Part shown: piece by piece, positions 44,448 through 54,593 of the stretch | Numbering within the stretch: the first letter of the stretch is position 1 | How the letters are laid out: each line of letters opens with the position of its first letter | Source: Nodosilinea sp. E11 | Lineage (GTDB): Bacteria; Cyanobacteriota; Cyanobacteriia; Phormidesmidales; Phormidesmidaceae | Direction: 5' to 3' | Length of the DNA stretch: 64,000 bases | NCBI RefSeq assembly: GCF_032813545.1 | Contig: NZ_CP136520.1 | Coordinates: forward strand, 5,140,001-5,204,000 | Program-made: the position numbers and the translations under genes | The notes under the pieces: generated by a model | Database searches by the model: none | What the model was told of the DNA's origin: nothing | Seen by the model: only the letters and a program-made list of their open reading frames with translations

Positions 44448-46115
44448 ATGAATTCTTCGGTGTCATGGATGGGTAAAGGCAACGGGATTTGGGCGCGTCG
44501 TCCGTGGCGGCGATGGGTGCAGTTTGTGGGGCTGTTTGGGCTGGTGTTTGCGATCGCCCTAGGCTGCGCCGGCAACGACCAACCCGCCGCCAATGCTCCG
44601 GCTGGCGGTGGCGATGGCCGGATTACGATTGGTACCACCCTCACCGCTCGCACCCTCGACCCCGCCGACGCCTACGAGACCTTCCCTGGCATTTTGCTCC
44701 ACAACCTGGGCGATCGCCTCTACACCTATGAGCCTGGCACCACCAACCTGGTGCCCCAGCTAGCCACCGAGCTACCTACCATCAGCGATGACAGCCTCAC
44801 CTACACCATTCCCCTGCGGCAGGATGTCACTCTCCACGATGGCAACCCCTTCAACGCTGAAGTAATGGCCTTCTCGATTCAGCGGTTTATGGAAAATGGC
44901 GGTCGGCCCGCCTACCTGCTGTCTGAAAAAATTGCCAATGTCGAGGCCACAGGCGACTACGAACTCACCCTCACCCTCAGTGCTCCCTTTGCGGCGTTTC
45001 CGGCCCTGTTGAGCTTTTCGGGCGTCACCCCCGTGTCGCCCGAGAGTTATGAGATTGGCACCGGCAGTTTTAACCCCGACAGCTTTGTGGGCACCGGCCC
45101 CTACAAACTGGCTGCCTTCACCAGCGACTCGATCAAGCTTGACGTCAACCCCGACTACTGGGGCGATGCCCCCGCCAACAGCGGCATCGACATTCAAATT
45201 TTCACTAGCCCCGCCAACCTCTACAACACCTTTAGAACCGGTGGGTTAGATGTGGCCTACCAAACCCTCGACCCTGAACAGGTAGCGGCGCTGGAGCGCG
45301 AAGAAAGCTCCGGCGGCTGGCAGGTGATTGAGGCGGGCACCAATGTGATCAACTACATGTCGCTCAACCAAACCATTGAGCCCCTAGATGATGTACGGGT
45401 ACGCCAGGCGATCGCCGCTATGGTCGATCGCCCGCTGCTCAACGATCGCGTCTTCCAGGGCCAGGCCGAACCCCTCTACAGTCTGATTCCTGCCAGCTTT
45501 GACGTGGCAGAGCCGGTGTTTCAAGAGGCCTACGGCGACGGTAATTTTGACCAGGCTCGCGACCTACTCACCGAGGCCGGGTTTTCTGAAAGCAACCCCC
45601 TCACCGTCGAAATTTGGTACCCATCGGCTTCCACCATTCGCAGCATTGTGGCCAACACCCTGAAAGAGTCGATCGAAGCGGGCCTACCTGGCCTAGTCAC
45701 CGTCGATGTGCAGAATACCGAAGGGGCAACCCTCTGGGAAAACGTCGGCAAAGGCGTTTACCCGATCATTCTCTCTAACTGGTATCCCGACTACTACGAC
45801 CCTGATACCTTTATTCAGCCCTTTTTGGGGTGCGAGAACGGCAGCGGTAGTATTTGCCAAGAAGGCCCGTCCCAGGCCAACGGCTCGTTTTACTACAGCC
45901 CCGAGGCCAATGAGCTGATCGCCCAGCAGCGGGCCGAACAAGATCCCGCCACCCGTCAGGGAATCATTGAAGACCTCCAGCAAATGATGGTTGACGATGT
46001 GCCCTACGTGCCCCTGTGGCAAAACAAAGACTACGTCTTTGCCCAGGAAGCTGTGAATGGCGTCGCGGTTGAACCGACCCAGCAGTTTTTGCTCTGGCAG
46101 ATTAGCCGAGGCTAA
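44448..46115 (+). CDS. ABC transporter substrate-binding lipoprotein, family 5
   Basis: A 555-residue lipoprotein with a long signal (hydrophobic near residues 22-39) ending in the lipobox IALGC (Cys ~40). The mature part has family 5 (oligopeptide/nickel/glutathione) patterns: a start ITIGTTLTARTLDPADAYETFPG, DVTLHDGNPFNAEVMAFS, GTGPYKL, VNPDYWG and VRQAIAAMVDRPLLND. The ligand cannot be inferred. Starting at ATG 44448; GTG 44445 is an alternative. One permease follows directly (46120); the second permease and ATPases expected for this class are not in the window. Confidence 0.9.
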   Translation: MNSSVSWMGKGNGIWARRPWRRWVQFVGLFGLVFAIALGCAGNDQPAANAPAGGGDGRITIGTTLTARTLDPADAYETFPGILLHNLGDRLYTYEPGTTNLVPQLATELPTISDDSLTYTIPLRQDVTLHDGNPFNAEVMAFSIQRFMENGGRPAYLLSEKIANVEATGDYELTLTLSAPFAAFPALLSFSGVTPVSPESYEIGTGSFNPDSFVGTGPYKLAAFTSDSIKLDVNPDYWGDAPANSGIDIQIFTSPANLYNTFRTGGLDVAYQTLDPEQVAALEREESSGGWQVIEAGTNVINYMSLNQTIEPLDDVRVRQAIAAMVDRPLLNDRVFQGQAEPLYSLIPASFDVAEPVFQEAYGDGNFDQARDLLTEAGFSESNPLTVEIWYPSASTIRSIVANTLKESIEAGLPGLVTVDVQNTEGATLWENVGKGVYPIILSNWYPDYYDPDTFIQPFLGCENGSGSICQEGPSQANGSFYYSPEANELIAQQRAEQDPATRQGIIEDLQQMMVDDVPYVPLWQNKDYVFAQEAVNGVAVEPTQQFLLWQISRG

Positions 46116-46119
46116 CCCC

Positions 46120-47148
46120 ATGTCTTCCCGCTCTGCCGCCCTGCGCTACTACGTTTTCACCCGGCTGCTGCTGGCTCCGTTGATGGTTTTGACCATCACC
46201 ACGGTGGTGTTTTTGCTGCTGCGGGCCACGCCAGGCGACCCCGTGGATGCCCTTCTGGGGGCGCGGGCTCCGGCGGCGGCAAAAGACGCGCTACGGGTTC
46301 AACTCGGCCTCGACCAGCCCCTGTTTATTCAGTATTTGAACTACCTGGGCGATCTGCTGCGGTTTGATCTGGGGTCTTCCCTGGCCACCCAGGGGCAGAC
46401 GGTGTGGCAAATTATTCGGGCTCACTTTCCGGCTACGGTCGAGCTAACCGTGTGCGGCATGATTGTGGCTACGGTGGTAGGCGTGAGCGTGGGTGCCCTG
46501 GCGGCCTCGCGCCCCAACTCACCCCTAGATGCAGGAGGGCGGCTGTTTGGCATTATTACCTACGCCATCCCAATGTATTGGTTTGGCATGATTTTGCAGC
46601 TAATTTTTGCGGTGCAGCTGCGGTGGTTTCCCATTGGCACCCGCTACCCGCTGCGGGGTACGCCCCCGGCAGGACTAACCGGGTTGTACCTGCTCGATAG
46701 CCTGTTGACACTAGATTTTGGCGCTTTTTTCACCACTCTCTACTACCTGGCGTTGCCCAGCCTTACCCTGGGCATTTTGATTAGCGGCGTGTTTGAGCGC
46801 ATGGTGCGAGTCAATTTGAAGCAAACCCTGGCGGCAGACTATGTTGAAGCGGCGCGGGCGCGGGGCATTCCTGAGCGGCGCATTGTTTTGGTACATGCCC
46901 TCAAAAATGCCATGATTCCGGTGATTACGATTTTAGGGCTGACCTTTGCCGCCATGCTGGGGGGCGCAGTGCTGACGGAGGTGACGTTTTCGTGGCCAGG
47001 GCTGGCCAACCGCCTGTACGAAGCGATTTCCCAGCGCGATTACCCGGTGGTACAGGGGCTGATGGTATTTTTTGCCATGATTGTCGCGGTGATCAGCATT
47101 GCGATCGATATTTTGAACGCCTACATTGACCCCCGCATTCGCTATTAG
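46120..47148 (+). CDS. ABC transporter permease, DppB/OppB type
   Basis: A 342-residue membrane protein with six predicted spans and the DppB-type start (YYVFTRLLLAPLMVLTITTVVFLLLRATPGDPVDALLG). GLDQPLFIQYLNYLGDLLRFDLG and the EAA-like loop (ADYVEAARARGIPERRIVLVHALKNAMIPVITILG) are visible. The ATG lies 5 bases after the stop of the binding-protein gene, so the two form an operon. No DppC partner or ATPase follows, and the downstream 316 bases contain no gene. Confidence 0.92.
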   Translation: MSSRSAALRYYVFTRLLLAPLMVLTITTVVFLLLRATPGDPVDALLGARAPAAAKDALRVQLGLDQPLFIQYLNYLGDLLRFDLGSSLATQGQTVWQIIRAHFPATVELTVCGMIVATVVGVSVGALAASRPNSPLDAGGRLFGIITYAIPMYWFGMILQLIFAVQLRWFPIGTRYPLRGTPPAGLTGLYLLDSLLTLDFGAFFTTLYYLALPSLTLGILISGVFERMVRVNLKQTLAADYVEAARARGIPERRIVLVHALKNAMIPVITILGLTFAAMLGGAVLTEVTFSWPGLANRLYEAISQRDYPVVQGLMVFFAMIVAVISIAIDILNAYIDPRIRY

Positions 47149-47464
47149 TTAGCTTGGCCAGAATTTAGCAACTGCCGGATTTTAGATGAGGTTTTTGGCT
47201 TTAACGGCCTAGGTTCAGCCGTTTAATTATCGCTGGGATTGCTTGAGGCCTTAACTGTGGCCCTTGCGACGATCGGTTGAGTAGAGCGGAGTTGAACAAA
47301 TCTGTAACTATTTGTTTAGAAAATTTAAGACGGCTAACGACCTTTAAATATAAGTTAGGGTGCCTAGGTTTAGCTTTTTACCCTCGAAGGAAGTGGGAAC
47401 TCTAAGCGGGGAATGGAAAGGTGATCTGCTGTAGCGTTTAATCACCGGCTTAGGGTTAGCAACT
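47149..47464. other. Gene-free stretch upstream of the hydrolase gene
   Basis: 316 bases without a gene. It is AT-richer (TTTAAATATAAGTTAGGG) near 47340, likely the promoter region of the next operon; no terminator hairpin or regulatory site was recognised. Confidence 0.35.
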
Positions 47465-48277
47465 ATGGCAACAGATATTCTCAGTCGTAACCATGTCAGG
47501 GTCTTTGGGCAGGGGCGGCGGTCGATAGTGCTGGCCCATGGCTTTGGTTGTGACCAAAATATGTGGCGATTTATTGTTCCTGCTTTTGAGCAAGATTATC
47601 GGCTAATTTTGTTTGACTACGTGGGGTCTGGCCAGTCAGACCCGCAGGCCTACGACCCTCAGCGATATAGCCAGCTCCAGGGCTATGCTGAAGATATACT
47701 CGAGATTTGTGCCGCTCTGTCGCTGGAGAAGGCTATTTTTGTCGGTCACTCGGTCAGCAGCATGATTGGGCTACTCGCGGCGATCGCGGCTCCCGATCGC
47801 TTTGAGCGGCTGGTGATGATTGGCCCATCGCCCTGCTACATCAATGACCAAGACTATGTCGGTGGATTTGAGCAGGAAGATATCGATCAACTGCTCGACA
47901 TTATGGAAAAAAACTATCTGGGTTGGGCTCAGTTTCTCGCCCCGGTGGTGATGCAAAACAGCGATCGCCCCGAACTGAGCCAAGAGCTAGAGGCAAGCTT
48001 TTGCTCTACGGACCCCACCATGGCTATGCAGTTTGCCAAGACCACCTTTTACGGTGACAACCGCGACGATCTGGCTCAGATGACGGTGCCCTCGCTCATT
48101 TTACAGTGCGCGGAGGATGCGATCGCCCCGGCGGCGGTTGGCCATTACCTGCACCAGCATCTGCCCCACAGCACCCTAGCGCTGATGACCGCCACCGGCC
48201 ACTGTCCCCAGCTCAGCCACCCTGAGGAAACCATTCGTCTGATCAAGACTTATTTGGAGGCAGCGACGCTGAACTAG
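47465..48277 (+). CDS. RsbQ-like alpha/beta hydrolase
   Basis: A 270-residue alpha/beta hydrolase. Catalytic triad by position: Ser96 in VGHSVSS, Asp218 in CAEDAIAP, His246 in TGHCPQ; this is almost the numbering of B. subtilis Rsb[34 protein letters not shown] and [27 protein letters not shown] are characteristic of RsbQ and related KAI2/D14 proteins. In RsbQ systems the hydrolase provides a small ligand to a PAS sensor. The next gene, 3 bases downstream, encodes a PAS protein. Confidence 0.85.
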   Translation: MATDILSRNHVRVFGQGRRSIVLAHGFGCDQNMWRFIVPAFEQDYRLILFDYVGSGQSDPQAYDPQRYSQLQGYAEDILEICAALSLEKAIFVGHSVSSMIGLLAAIAAPDRFERLVMIGPSPCYINDQDYVGGFEQEDIDQLLDIMEKNYLGWAQFLAPVVMQNSDRPELSQELEASFCSTDPTMAMQFAKTTFYGDNRDDLAQMTVPSLILQCAEDAIAPAAVGHYLHQHLPHSTLALMTATGHCPQLSHPEETIRLIKTYLEAATLN

Positions 48278-48280
48278 GCT

Positions 48281-49924
48281 ATGGTCAACCCTGGTTCTAC
48301 GCCTATGTCGATGCCCTCGGGGATGAACTCGCTGATCGATAGAGCCCCTTGCGGTTTTATCTCGGTAGACGATAACGGGATTATCGCCTATGTCAACAGC
48401 ACCCTGTTAGACCTGCTGGGTTGGCAGCGCCACGAACTCCAGGGAAAACCGATAGAGACGATTTTGCCCGTCGCCAGCCGTATTTTTTACCAGACCCACG
48501 TTTTCCCGCTGCTGCGTATGCAGGGAACAGTGGCAGAAGTTTACTTTTCCCTGCATACGCGATCGGGCCAAGCCGTTCCCATTTTGGCCAATGGAGTCCG
48601 GCGGCAGCAGGAGGATCAGGCCATCAACGACTGTGTGCTGATCCCGATTAACCAGCGCATTCAGTATGAAGACGAGATGCTGCGGTCGAAGAAAAAAGCC
48701 GAGGCGGCGATCAGTGCCCAAAAGCAGGCCGAGGCCACCGTTGAGCAGCAGTATCAGCGGGCGGTGATGCTCGGGCAAATTACCCAGCACATTCGGCAAT
48801 CTCTAGAGCTGACCCAAATTTTTGCTGTGGCCGCTCAGGACGTGCGCCAGTGCCTGGACGCTGACCGGGTGGGCATCTTTAAATTTGCGGGCAACCCCGA
48901 GATCGGCGGGGGCTGCTTTGTCTCAGAGGCCGTAGCCCCCGGACAGGCTGCGATCGTGGTTGCTGGGGTCGAGCACCGGGGCCTGGGCGACCACTACCTG
49001 GGTATTCGCCACTACGGCGGCACCCTGGCAATTCGAGATCTGCGTGAGGTGAATTTGCAGGCCGAGCACCACGCCCTGCTGGAGCAGTTTCAGGTGCGAG
49101 CCTGCCTGCTGGTGCCCCTGCTCAAGGGATCAGATCTATGGGGGCTGATCTGCATTCACCAGTGCAGCGGGCCACGCTATTGGCAAACGGTGGAAATTGA
49201 GTTGGTAGAAGCGATCGCTGGTCAATTGGCGATCGCGATTCACCAGGGCGATCTGGTTAACCAGCTACAGCAAGAGCTGCACGATCGCCAGCGGGCCGAA
49301 GCCCGGCTAACCCGCATCAATACCGAGCTTCAGCAGGCCACCAGCCAGCTCGAACGTCTAGCCCACACTGACCCACTGACCCAGATTGCCAATCGCCGTC
49401 GGTTCGGCGAACGACTGGCCTCCGAATGGAGCCGACTCAGCCGTGATCGGCTCCCCCTGTCGCTGCTCCTGTTTGATGTCGACTATTTCAAGTCTTACAA
49501 CGATACCTACGGCCACCAGCAGGGAGATGACTGCCTCTACGCGATCGCCCAGGCGGCCCAGAGCGCCGTCGGTCGGTCTACCGACCTGCTAGCCCGTTAC
49601 GGTGGCGAAGAATTTGCGGTGATTTTGCCCAACACCGGCTCCCAGGGAGCAATCACCGTAGCCCAACGGATTCATCAGGCCGTGGCCGCTCTGAACCTGC
49701 CCCACCAGGCCTCAGCAGTCAGCGATCGCCTCACCATTAGCCTAGGAATCAGTACTCTGCTACCTACTCCAGACCTCACCTCTAGCGAACTGATTCAGCA
49801 AGCCGACCAGGCACTCTACCGGGCCAAACATCGGGGTCGCCATTGCACAGTGGTCTTTGCGCCTGACCTGGCAGACGATGGCGACGCGGCAACAGTGTTC
49901 TACACGCGGTCAAATCTAGAGTGA
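48281..49924 (+). CDS. PAS-GAF diguanylate cyclase (partner of the RsbQ-like hydrolase)
   Basis: A 547-residue cytoplasmic protein with an N-terminal PAS domain (residues ~18-125, starting LIDRAPCGFISVDDNGIIAYVNSTLL), a short coiled linker (~130-170), a GAF domain (~175-325) and a C-terminal GGDEF domain (~355-525) with an intact active site GGEEF near residue 440. The A-site is therefore probably able to make c-di-GMP. The GAF domain lacks an obvious bilin-binding cysteine. It follows the hydrolase gene by 3 bases in the same operon. PAS/RsbP-like plus RsbQ-like is a known bipartite sensor, here linked to c-di-GMP. Confidence 0.9.
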   Translation: MVNPGSTPMSMPSGMNSLIDRAPCGFISVDDNGIIAYVNSTLLDLLGWQRHELQGKPIETILPVASRIFYQTHVFPLLRMQGTVAEVYFSLHTRSGQAVPILANGVRRQQEDQAINDCVLIPINQRIQYEDEMLRSKKKAEAAISAQKQAEATVEQQYQRAVMLGQITQHIRQSLELTQIFAVAAQDVRQCLDADRVGIFKFAGNPEIGGGCFVSEAVAPGQAAIVVAGVEHRGLGDHYLGIRHYGGTLAIRDLREVNLQAEHHALLEQFQVRACLLVPLLKGSDLWGLICIHQCSGPRYWQTVEIELVEAIAGQLAIAIHQGDLVNQLQQELHDRQRAEARLTRINTELQQATSQLERLAHTDPLTQIANRRRFGERLASEWSRLSRDRLPLSLLLFDVDYFKSYNDTYGHQQGDDCLYAIAQAAQSAVGRSTDLLARYGGEEFAVILPNTGSQGAITVAQRIHQAVAALNLPHQASAVSDRLTISLGISTLLPTPDLTSSELIQQADQALYRAKHRGRHCTVVFAPDLADDGDAATVFYTRSNLE

Positions 49925-50167
49925 GTCCCAATCTTTTGAGCAGAGTGTCGCCTAGCTAGCGCAAACTGGTGCGGCCAGCCCTGGGCAGCGATGCCCACAG
50001 CCCTAGGGCCAGCGGGTGGGTGGGGAACAGTTTGCTGGGGGCGATCGCCCTATGCTGTACCTAACCTGCCATCTGTCAGTGGGGTCAGGCCAGGGCCAGC
50101 GCCCAACTGATATACTGAACGTCCAACCGTTACAAAAAGCAAAGTACGCCGGCCCGCCACGGAGATT

Positions 50168-52855
50168 ATGCAGCCAACCGATCCGGATAAATTTACCGCC
50201 AAAGCCTGGGACGCCATTGTGGAAGCCCAGGATGTGGCCCGCCGCTGCAAACATCAGTACATGGAGGTTGAGCATGTCATTATCGCCATGCTCGACCAAG
50301 AAGAAGACGGGCTGGCCCACAAGATTTTGACCAAGGCCACCCTCGACTGCGACCTGATTCTCGACGAGCTAGAAACCTTTGCTAAGCGCCAGGCCCGAGT
50401 GCGCCCCGGCCTCGACAGCAATCTCTATCTGGGTCAAAGCCTCGATCGTATGCTCGATCAGGCCGAGGCGGCGCGGCAAACGCTCAAGGACAAGTTCATC
50501 TCCGTCGAGCACCTGTTGTTGGGCTTTCAAGAAGACGAGCGGATTGGCCGTCGTCTGCTGCGGGGCTTTAACGTCGAAGGCCCAGAACTGATGGCGGCGG
50601 TGCAGGCTGTGCGCGGTAGCCAGAAAGTCACCGATCAAAATCCTGAGCAGCAGTACGATGCCTTAGAAAAATTTGGCATTGACCTCACTCAGCTAGCCCG
50701 GGACGGCAAGCTTGACCCGGTGATTGGCCGCGACGACGAAATTCGCCGCGTCATTCAGGTGCTCTCTCGCCGCACCAAAAATAACCCGGTGGTGATTGGC
50801 GAACCGGGGGTGGGCAAAACCGCGATCGCCGAAGCCCTGGCCCAGCGCATTATCAATGGCGAAGTACCCGAGTCGCTCAAAGGCCGCACCCTGATTTCCT
50901 TAGATATTGGCGGGCTGATTGCCGGGGCCAAGTTTCGCGGCGAGTTTGAAGAACGGTTGCGGCTGGTGCTCAAAGAAGTCACTGACTCTGCCGGACAGGT
51001 GGTGCTGTTCATCGACGAACTGCACACGGTGGTGGGAGCCGGAGCGGGCCAGGGCACCATGGATGCCAGCAACCTGCTCAAGCCCATGCTGGCGCGGGGC
51101 GAACTGCGCTGCATTGGGGCCACCACCTTAGACGAATACCGCAAGCACATTGAAAAAGATGCCGCCCTAGAGCGCCGCTTTCAGCAGGTGTACGTGGGCC
51201 AGCCCAGTGCCGAAGACACGATCTCCATTCTGCGGGGGCTAAAGAAGCGCTACGAGTCTTACCACGGCGTAGACATCGCCGACAGCGCCCTGGTGGCAGC
51301 GGCGGTGCTCTCCGATCGCTACATTGCCGATCGCTTTTTGCCCGACAAAGCCATCGATCTAGTCGATGAAGCCGCCGCCAAGTTGAAGATGGAGATTACC
51401 TCCAAACCCGAAGAGCTAGAGGGCATCGAGCGCCGCCTGATGCAGCTAGAGATGGAAAAGCTCTCCCTAGAAGCCGAAAATGGGACAGCTACCAAGGCAG
51501 CCCGCACCCGCCTCAGCCGTATTGAGGCAGAAATCGCCGAACTCCAGGCCAAGCAGACCGAGTTTAGCGGTCAGTGGCAGAGCGAAAAGCAGGCCCTCGA
51601 CGCCCTCAACGCCCTCAAAGAAGAAGAGGATCAAATTCGTCTGCAAATTGAACAGGCTGAGCGGGCCTACGATCTCAATAAAGCCGCCCAGCTCAAGTAT
51701 GGCCGTCTAGAAGCCCTTCAGCGCGATCGCGAAACCCTAGAAGCTCAGCTGGTTGAAGTGCAGGCCCAGGGCACCACCTTCCTGCGCGAGCAAGTCACCG
51801 AGTCCGACATCGCCGAAATCGTCGCTAAGTGGACGGGCATCCCAGTCAACCGGCTGATGGAGTCGGAGCGGCAAAAACTGCTCCAGCTCGAAGGCCACCT
51901 GCACGAGCGGGTGATCGGCCAGGACGAAGCCGTAGAGGCCGTGTCTGCTGCCATTCGTCGCGCCCGTGCGGGTATGAACGACCAGGGTCGACCCCTGGGC
52001 TCATTTCTGTTTATGGGGCCGACCGGGGTGGGTAAAACCGAGCTAGCTCGCGCCCTGGCCGAGTTTCTGTTCGACACCGAAGACGCCCTAATCCGCATCG
52101 ACATGTCGGAGTACATGGAGAAAAACGCCGTGTCGCGGTTGGTGGGGGCACCTCCGGGCTATGTGGGCTACGAAGACGGCGGCCAGCTGTCTGAAGCGGT
52201 GCGTCGCCATCCCTACTCGGTGGTGCTGCTCGATGAGGTGGAAAAAGCCCACCCCGACGTGTTCAACATTCTCTTGCAGGTACTCGACGATGGCCGCATC
52301 ACCGACTCCCAGGGCCACCGGGTCGATTTCCGCAACACCGTGGTGATCATGACCAGCAACCTGGGCAGCGACCACATTTTAGAGCTGGCGGGCGACGACG
52401 ATCGCTACGACGAGATGCGTACCCAGGTGCTCAAGGCACTGCAAAAACAGTTTCGCCCTGAGTTTCTCAACCGAGTCGATGATTTAATTTTGTTCCACTC
52501 CCTGCGGAAGAGCGAGTTGCGCAAGATTGTGGCTCTGCAAATTCGGCGGGTGCAGCGCCGCCTGGCCGACCAAGCCATCGGGCTAGAGATTGCCGATCCG
52601 GCGATCGATTTCATTGCCGAGAGCGGTTACGATCCGGTCTACGGCGCGCGCCCCCTCAAGCGGGCGATTCAGCGACTGCTCGAAAACTCCATTGCCACCA
52701 AAATTCTAGAGACGACCTTTGCCCAAGGTTCAACCATCGTGGTCGACTTGCAGGAGGGCCAACTGGTGTTTAGCCACCAAGAACCCGCTGCTCCAGAACC
52801 GGCCCCTGCCGTGGAGGAAACGGCGGCCAAGGTGGAATCGGTGGTGGGTAGCTAG
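50168..52855 (+). CDS. clpB: ClpB disaggregase
   Basis: Hsp100 AAA+ protein that rescues aggregated proteins with DnaK. The 895-residue product has an N-domain (residues ~1-150), NBD1 (Walker A GEPGVGKT ~211; Walker [16 protein letters not shown]), a middle coiled-coil domain (~400-520) and NBD2 (Walker A GPTGVGKT ~617; [12 protein letters not shown]). The tail is Ala/Pro/Glu-rich. Cyanobacteria often have two ClpB copies; which one this is remains open. The ATG is preceded by ACGGAG. Confidence 0.97.
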   Translation: MQPTDPDKFTAKAWDAIVEAQDVARRCKHQYMEVEHVIIAMLDQEEDGLAHKILTKATLDCDLILDELETFAKRQARVRPGLDSNLYLGQSLDRMLDQAEAARQTLKDKFISVEHLLLGFQEDERIGRRLLRGFNVEGPELMAAVQAVRGSQKVTDQNPEQQYDALEKFGIDLTQLARDGKLDPVIGRDDEIRRVIQVLSRRTKNNPVVIGEPGVGKTAIAEALAQRIINGEVPESLKGRTLISLDIGGLIAGAKFRGEFEERLRLVLKEVTDSAGQVVLFIDELHTVVGAGAGQGTMDASNLLKPMLARGELRCIGATTLDEYRKHIEKDAALERRFQQVYVGQPSAEDTISILRGLKKRYESYHGVDIADSALVAAAVLSDRYIADRFLPDKAIDLVDEAAAKLKMEITSKPEELEGIERRLMQLEMEKLSLEAENGTATKAARTRLSRIEAEIAELQAKQTEFSGQWQSEKQALDALNALKEEEDQIRLQIEQAERAYDLNKAAQLKYGRLEALQRDRETLEAQLVEVQAQGTTFLREQVTESDIAEIVAKWTGIPVNRLMESERQKLLQLEGHLHERVIGQDEAVEAVSAAIRRARAGMNDQGRPLGSFLFMGPTGVGKTELARALAEFLFDTEDALIRIDMSEYMEKNAVSRLVGAPPGYVGYEDGGQLSEAVRRHPYSVVLLDEVEKAHPDVFNILLQVLDDGRITDSQGHRVDFRNTVVIMTSNLGSDHILELAGDDDRYDEMRTQVLKALQKQFRPEFLNRVDDLILFHSLRKSELRKIVALQIRRVQRRLADQAIGLEIADPAIDFIAESGYDPVYGARPLKRAIQRLLENSIATKILETTFAQGSTIVVDLQEGQLVFSHQEPAAPEPAPAVEETAAKVESVVGS

Positions 52856-52895
52856 CCGCTTAGGTTCCCAAGACCGCCGATCCAGAGGGACTTGC

Positions 52896-53042
52896 CTAAC
52901 CTGGTTTGTTTAGCAAAATAACGTCCTGCCCAAGGATGGTGAGTGGGGCCTGCCAGCGCAGGGCCAGCCACTGGAAGGTCTGCACCGAGAAAAAGCAGAT
53001 ATGGGTGCGATCGCTCTTGTCGTGCCAGGTGCAGCCTACCAC
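52896..53042 (-). CDS. Candidate small protein on the minus strand
   Basis: In the 317-base gap between clpB and pdxJ a minus-strand open frame with a GTG start reads VVGCTWHDKSDRTHICFFSV and continues to TAG, with hydrophobic/aromatic-rich sequence (TFQWLALRW) that looks more like protein than noise. The frame is only 48 codons, and stays open 5' of the GTG with no better start. No ribosome site. Treat as a candidate only. Confidence 0.25.
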   Translation of the reverse strand: MVGCTWHDKSDRTHICFFSVQTFQWLALRWQAPLTILGQDVILLNKPG

Positions 53043-53172
53043 CTCTGGGCTGATTCGGCTTTGGGCGCAGTTTTGGTTGGCTGATGTGCTGCGTCAGCTT
53101 TAAAGTCCATTGGGGAGGTCGTTAGGATAGGATCATAGATTGTAGATTCTGTAGCTGTTTGGGAGCGATCGC

Positions 53173-53889
53173 TTGCCTACCCTGGGAGTCAACATTGACC
53201 ACATTGCCACCCTGCGCCAAGCGCGGCGCACCGTCGAGCCAGACCCCGTGGCGGCGGCGGTGTTAGCCGAGTTGGCGGGGGCCGACGGCATCACCGTGCA
53301 CCTGCGCGAAGACCGTCGCCACATCCAAGACCGTGATGTGCGCCTGCTGCGGCAGACCGTGCGCACCCACCTAAACCTGGAGATGGCCGCCACCGATGAA
53401 ATGGTTGGCATTGCCCTCAATCTCAAGCCCGACTATGTCACTCTCGTGCCCGAGCGGCGCGAGGAGGTGACCACCGAAGGCGGGTTAGATATTGCCGGCC
53501 AGCTGGAGCGGATTAAGGCTGTGGTCACTACCCTCCAGGGTGCAGAGATTCCGGTCAGTCTGTTCATCGACGCTACCGCCGACCAGATTGACGCGGCAGC
53601 TCACACCCAGGCGCAGTTCATTGAGCTGCACACCGGCCCCTACGCCGAAGCCAGCCAGGAGGGCGATCGCGCCCGTGAGCTCGACATTCTCGCCCAGGGC
53701 ACCGCCCAGGCCCTAGAACTGGGGCTGCGAGTCAACGCTGGCCACGGCCTCACCTACTGGAACACCGTGCCGGTGGCGCGGATTCCCGGCATAGAAGAGC
53801 TCAACATCGGCCACAGCATCATCAGCCGCGCCGCCCTAGTGGGCCTGGAGCGCGCCGTCCGCGAGATGAAAACGCTCATTCAGGGATGA
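53173..53889 (+). CDS. pdxJ: Pyridoxine 5'-phosphate synthase
   Basis: Condenses deoxyxylulose phosphate with an amino ketone phosphate to make PNP. The 238-residue product has the family's motifs: [22 protein letters not shown] at the start, [40 protein letters not shown] and [20 protein letters not shown]. The start is TTG at 53173, positioned so that the first residue precedes the conserved PTLGVNIDH. Fully typical length. Followed by a palindromic repeat and ycf54. Confidence 0.96.
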   Translation: MPTLGVNIDHIATLRQARRTVEPDPVAAAVLAELAGADGITVHLREDRRHIQDRDVRLLRQTVRTHLNLEMAATDEMVGIALNLKPDYVTLVPERREEVTTEGGLDIAGQLERIKAVVTTLQGAEIPVSLFIDATADQIDAAAHTQAQFIELHTGPYAEASQEGDRARELDILAQGTAQALELGLRVNAGHGLTYWNTVPVARIPGIEELNIGHSIISRAALVGLERAVREMKTLIQG

Positions 53890-53998
53890 GTGAGGTGTCA
53901 GGCTTCAGGTGTCAGGTTTAAGGATTAAGCCGAACCTGAAACCGGACACCTCAGACCTGAAACCGGACACCCCAGACCTGAAACCCGAAACCTTAAAG
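53885..53998. repeat. GTGTCAGG repeat with complementary CAGACCTGAAACC units
   Basis: GGTGTCAGG appears twice on the + strand, then the complement CCTGAAACCGGACACC twice and CCTGAAACCCGAAACC once. The two halves can pair into a long imperfect hairpin. Located between pdxJ and ycf54, directly before the ycf54 ribosome site. Confidence 0.8.
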
Positions 53999-54007
53999 GA
54001 GAACCCC

Positions 54008-54340
54008 ATGACCACCTACTACTACGCCATTGCCAGTCAAAAATTTTTGCTAGAAGAAGAACCCCTCGAAGAAGTGTTAAAAGAGCGCCGCCGCCACTAC
54101 CAAGAGCAGGAGCAGTCTGTCAATTTTTGGTTGGTCAAATCGCCAGCCTTTCTAGACGCCCCAGAAATGGCTAGCGTTAAAGCTAGCTGCCCTCAGCCCG
54201 CCGTGGCCCTGGTTTCCACCAGCAAGCAATTTATTGTCTGGGTCAAGCTGCGGTTTGAGTACGTTGGCACTGGCGAATTTGAAGCTCCCTCCGCCAGCAT
54301 TCCCGACCCCTTGGCCTCTCTAGAGGCGATCGCCTCATAG
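54008..54340 (+). CDS. ycf54: Ycf54 (DUF2488), subunit of Mg-protoporphyrin IX monomethyl ester cyclase
   Basis: Accessory protein required for the aerobic (AcsF/CycI) cyclase in chlorophyll synthesis. The 110-residue product has the conserved MTTYYYAIASQKFLLEEEPLEEVLKERRRHY start, FWLVKSPAFLDAPEM, CPQPAVALVSTSKQFIVWVKLRFEYVGTGEFEAPSA ending. It is soluble, with normal length. ATG 54008 was chosen because AAGGAGAACCCC precedes it; an upstream open frame into the repeat is not coding. Confidence 0.95.
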   Translation: MTTYYYAIASQKFLLEEEPLEEVLKERRRHYQEQEQSVNFWLVKSPAFLDAPEMASVKASCPQPAVALVSTSKQFIVWVKLRFEYVGTGEFEAPSASIPDPLASLEAIAS

Positions 54341-54387
54341 CACCGGCCCCGAAAATAGCCCTGGGTGTTGCCATGGGGGATTGGGGT

Positions 54388-54470
54388 TTAAGGTGTCAGG
54401 TTTGAGGTGCCAGGTTTAAGGTGCTTTCTAGCACCTGATCTCTAAACCTGCTGTCCAAACCTCAAGGCGC
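54388..54470. repeat. GGTGTCAGG repeat downstream of ycf54
   Basis: GGTTTAAGGTGTCAGG, GGTTTGAGGTGCCAGG and AGGTGCTTTCTAGCACC (a hairpin), followed by complementary AAACCTG and AAACCTCAAGG. Third member of the family seen at 37863 and 53885. Confidence 0.75.
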
Positions 54471-54593
54471 TCTCAAACCCCATTCCCACTCCCAGGGGAG
54501 GCGGTCAATCAGTAAGATTGGCGTATAAATAAGATCAAAACCTAGAATCTTTGCCCCGAGATTGGTGGTTTAGGCTAGAATCGCTGGCAGATT

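Noticed and set aside
52906-53103. Plus-strand 65-codon frame between clpB and pdxJ
   Set aside because: Composition is unlike protein and there is no ribosome site; the opposite strand in the same region has a slightly better candidate.
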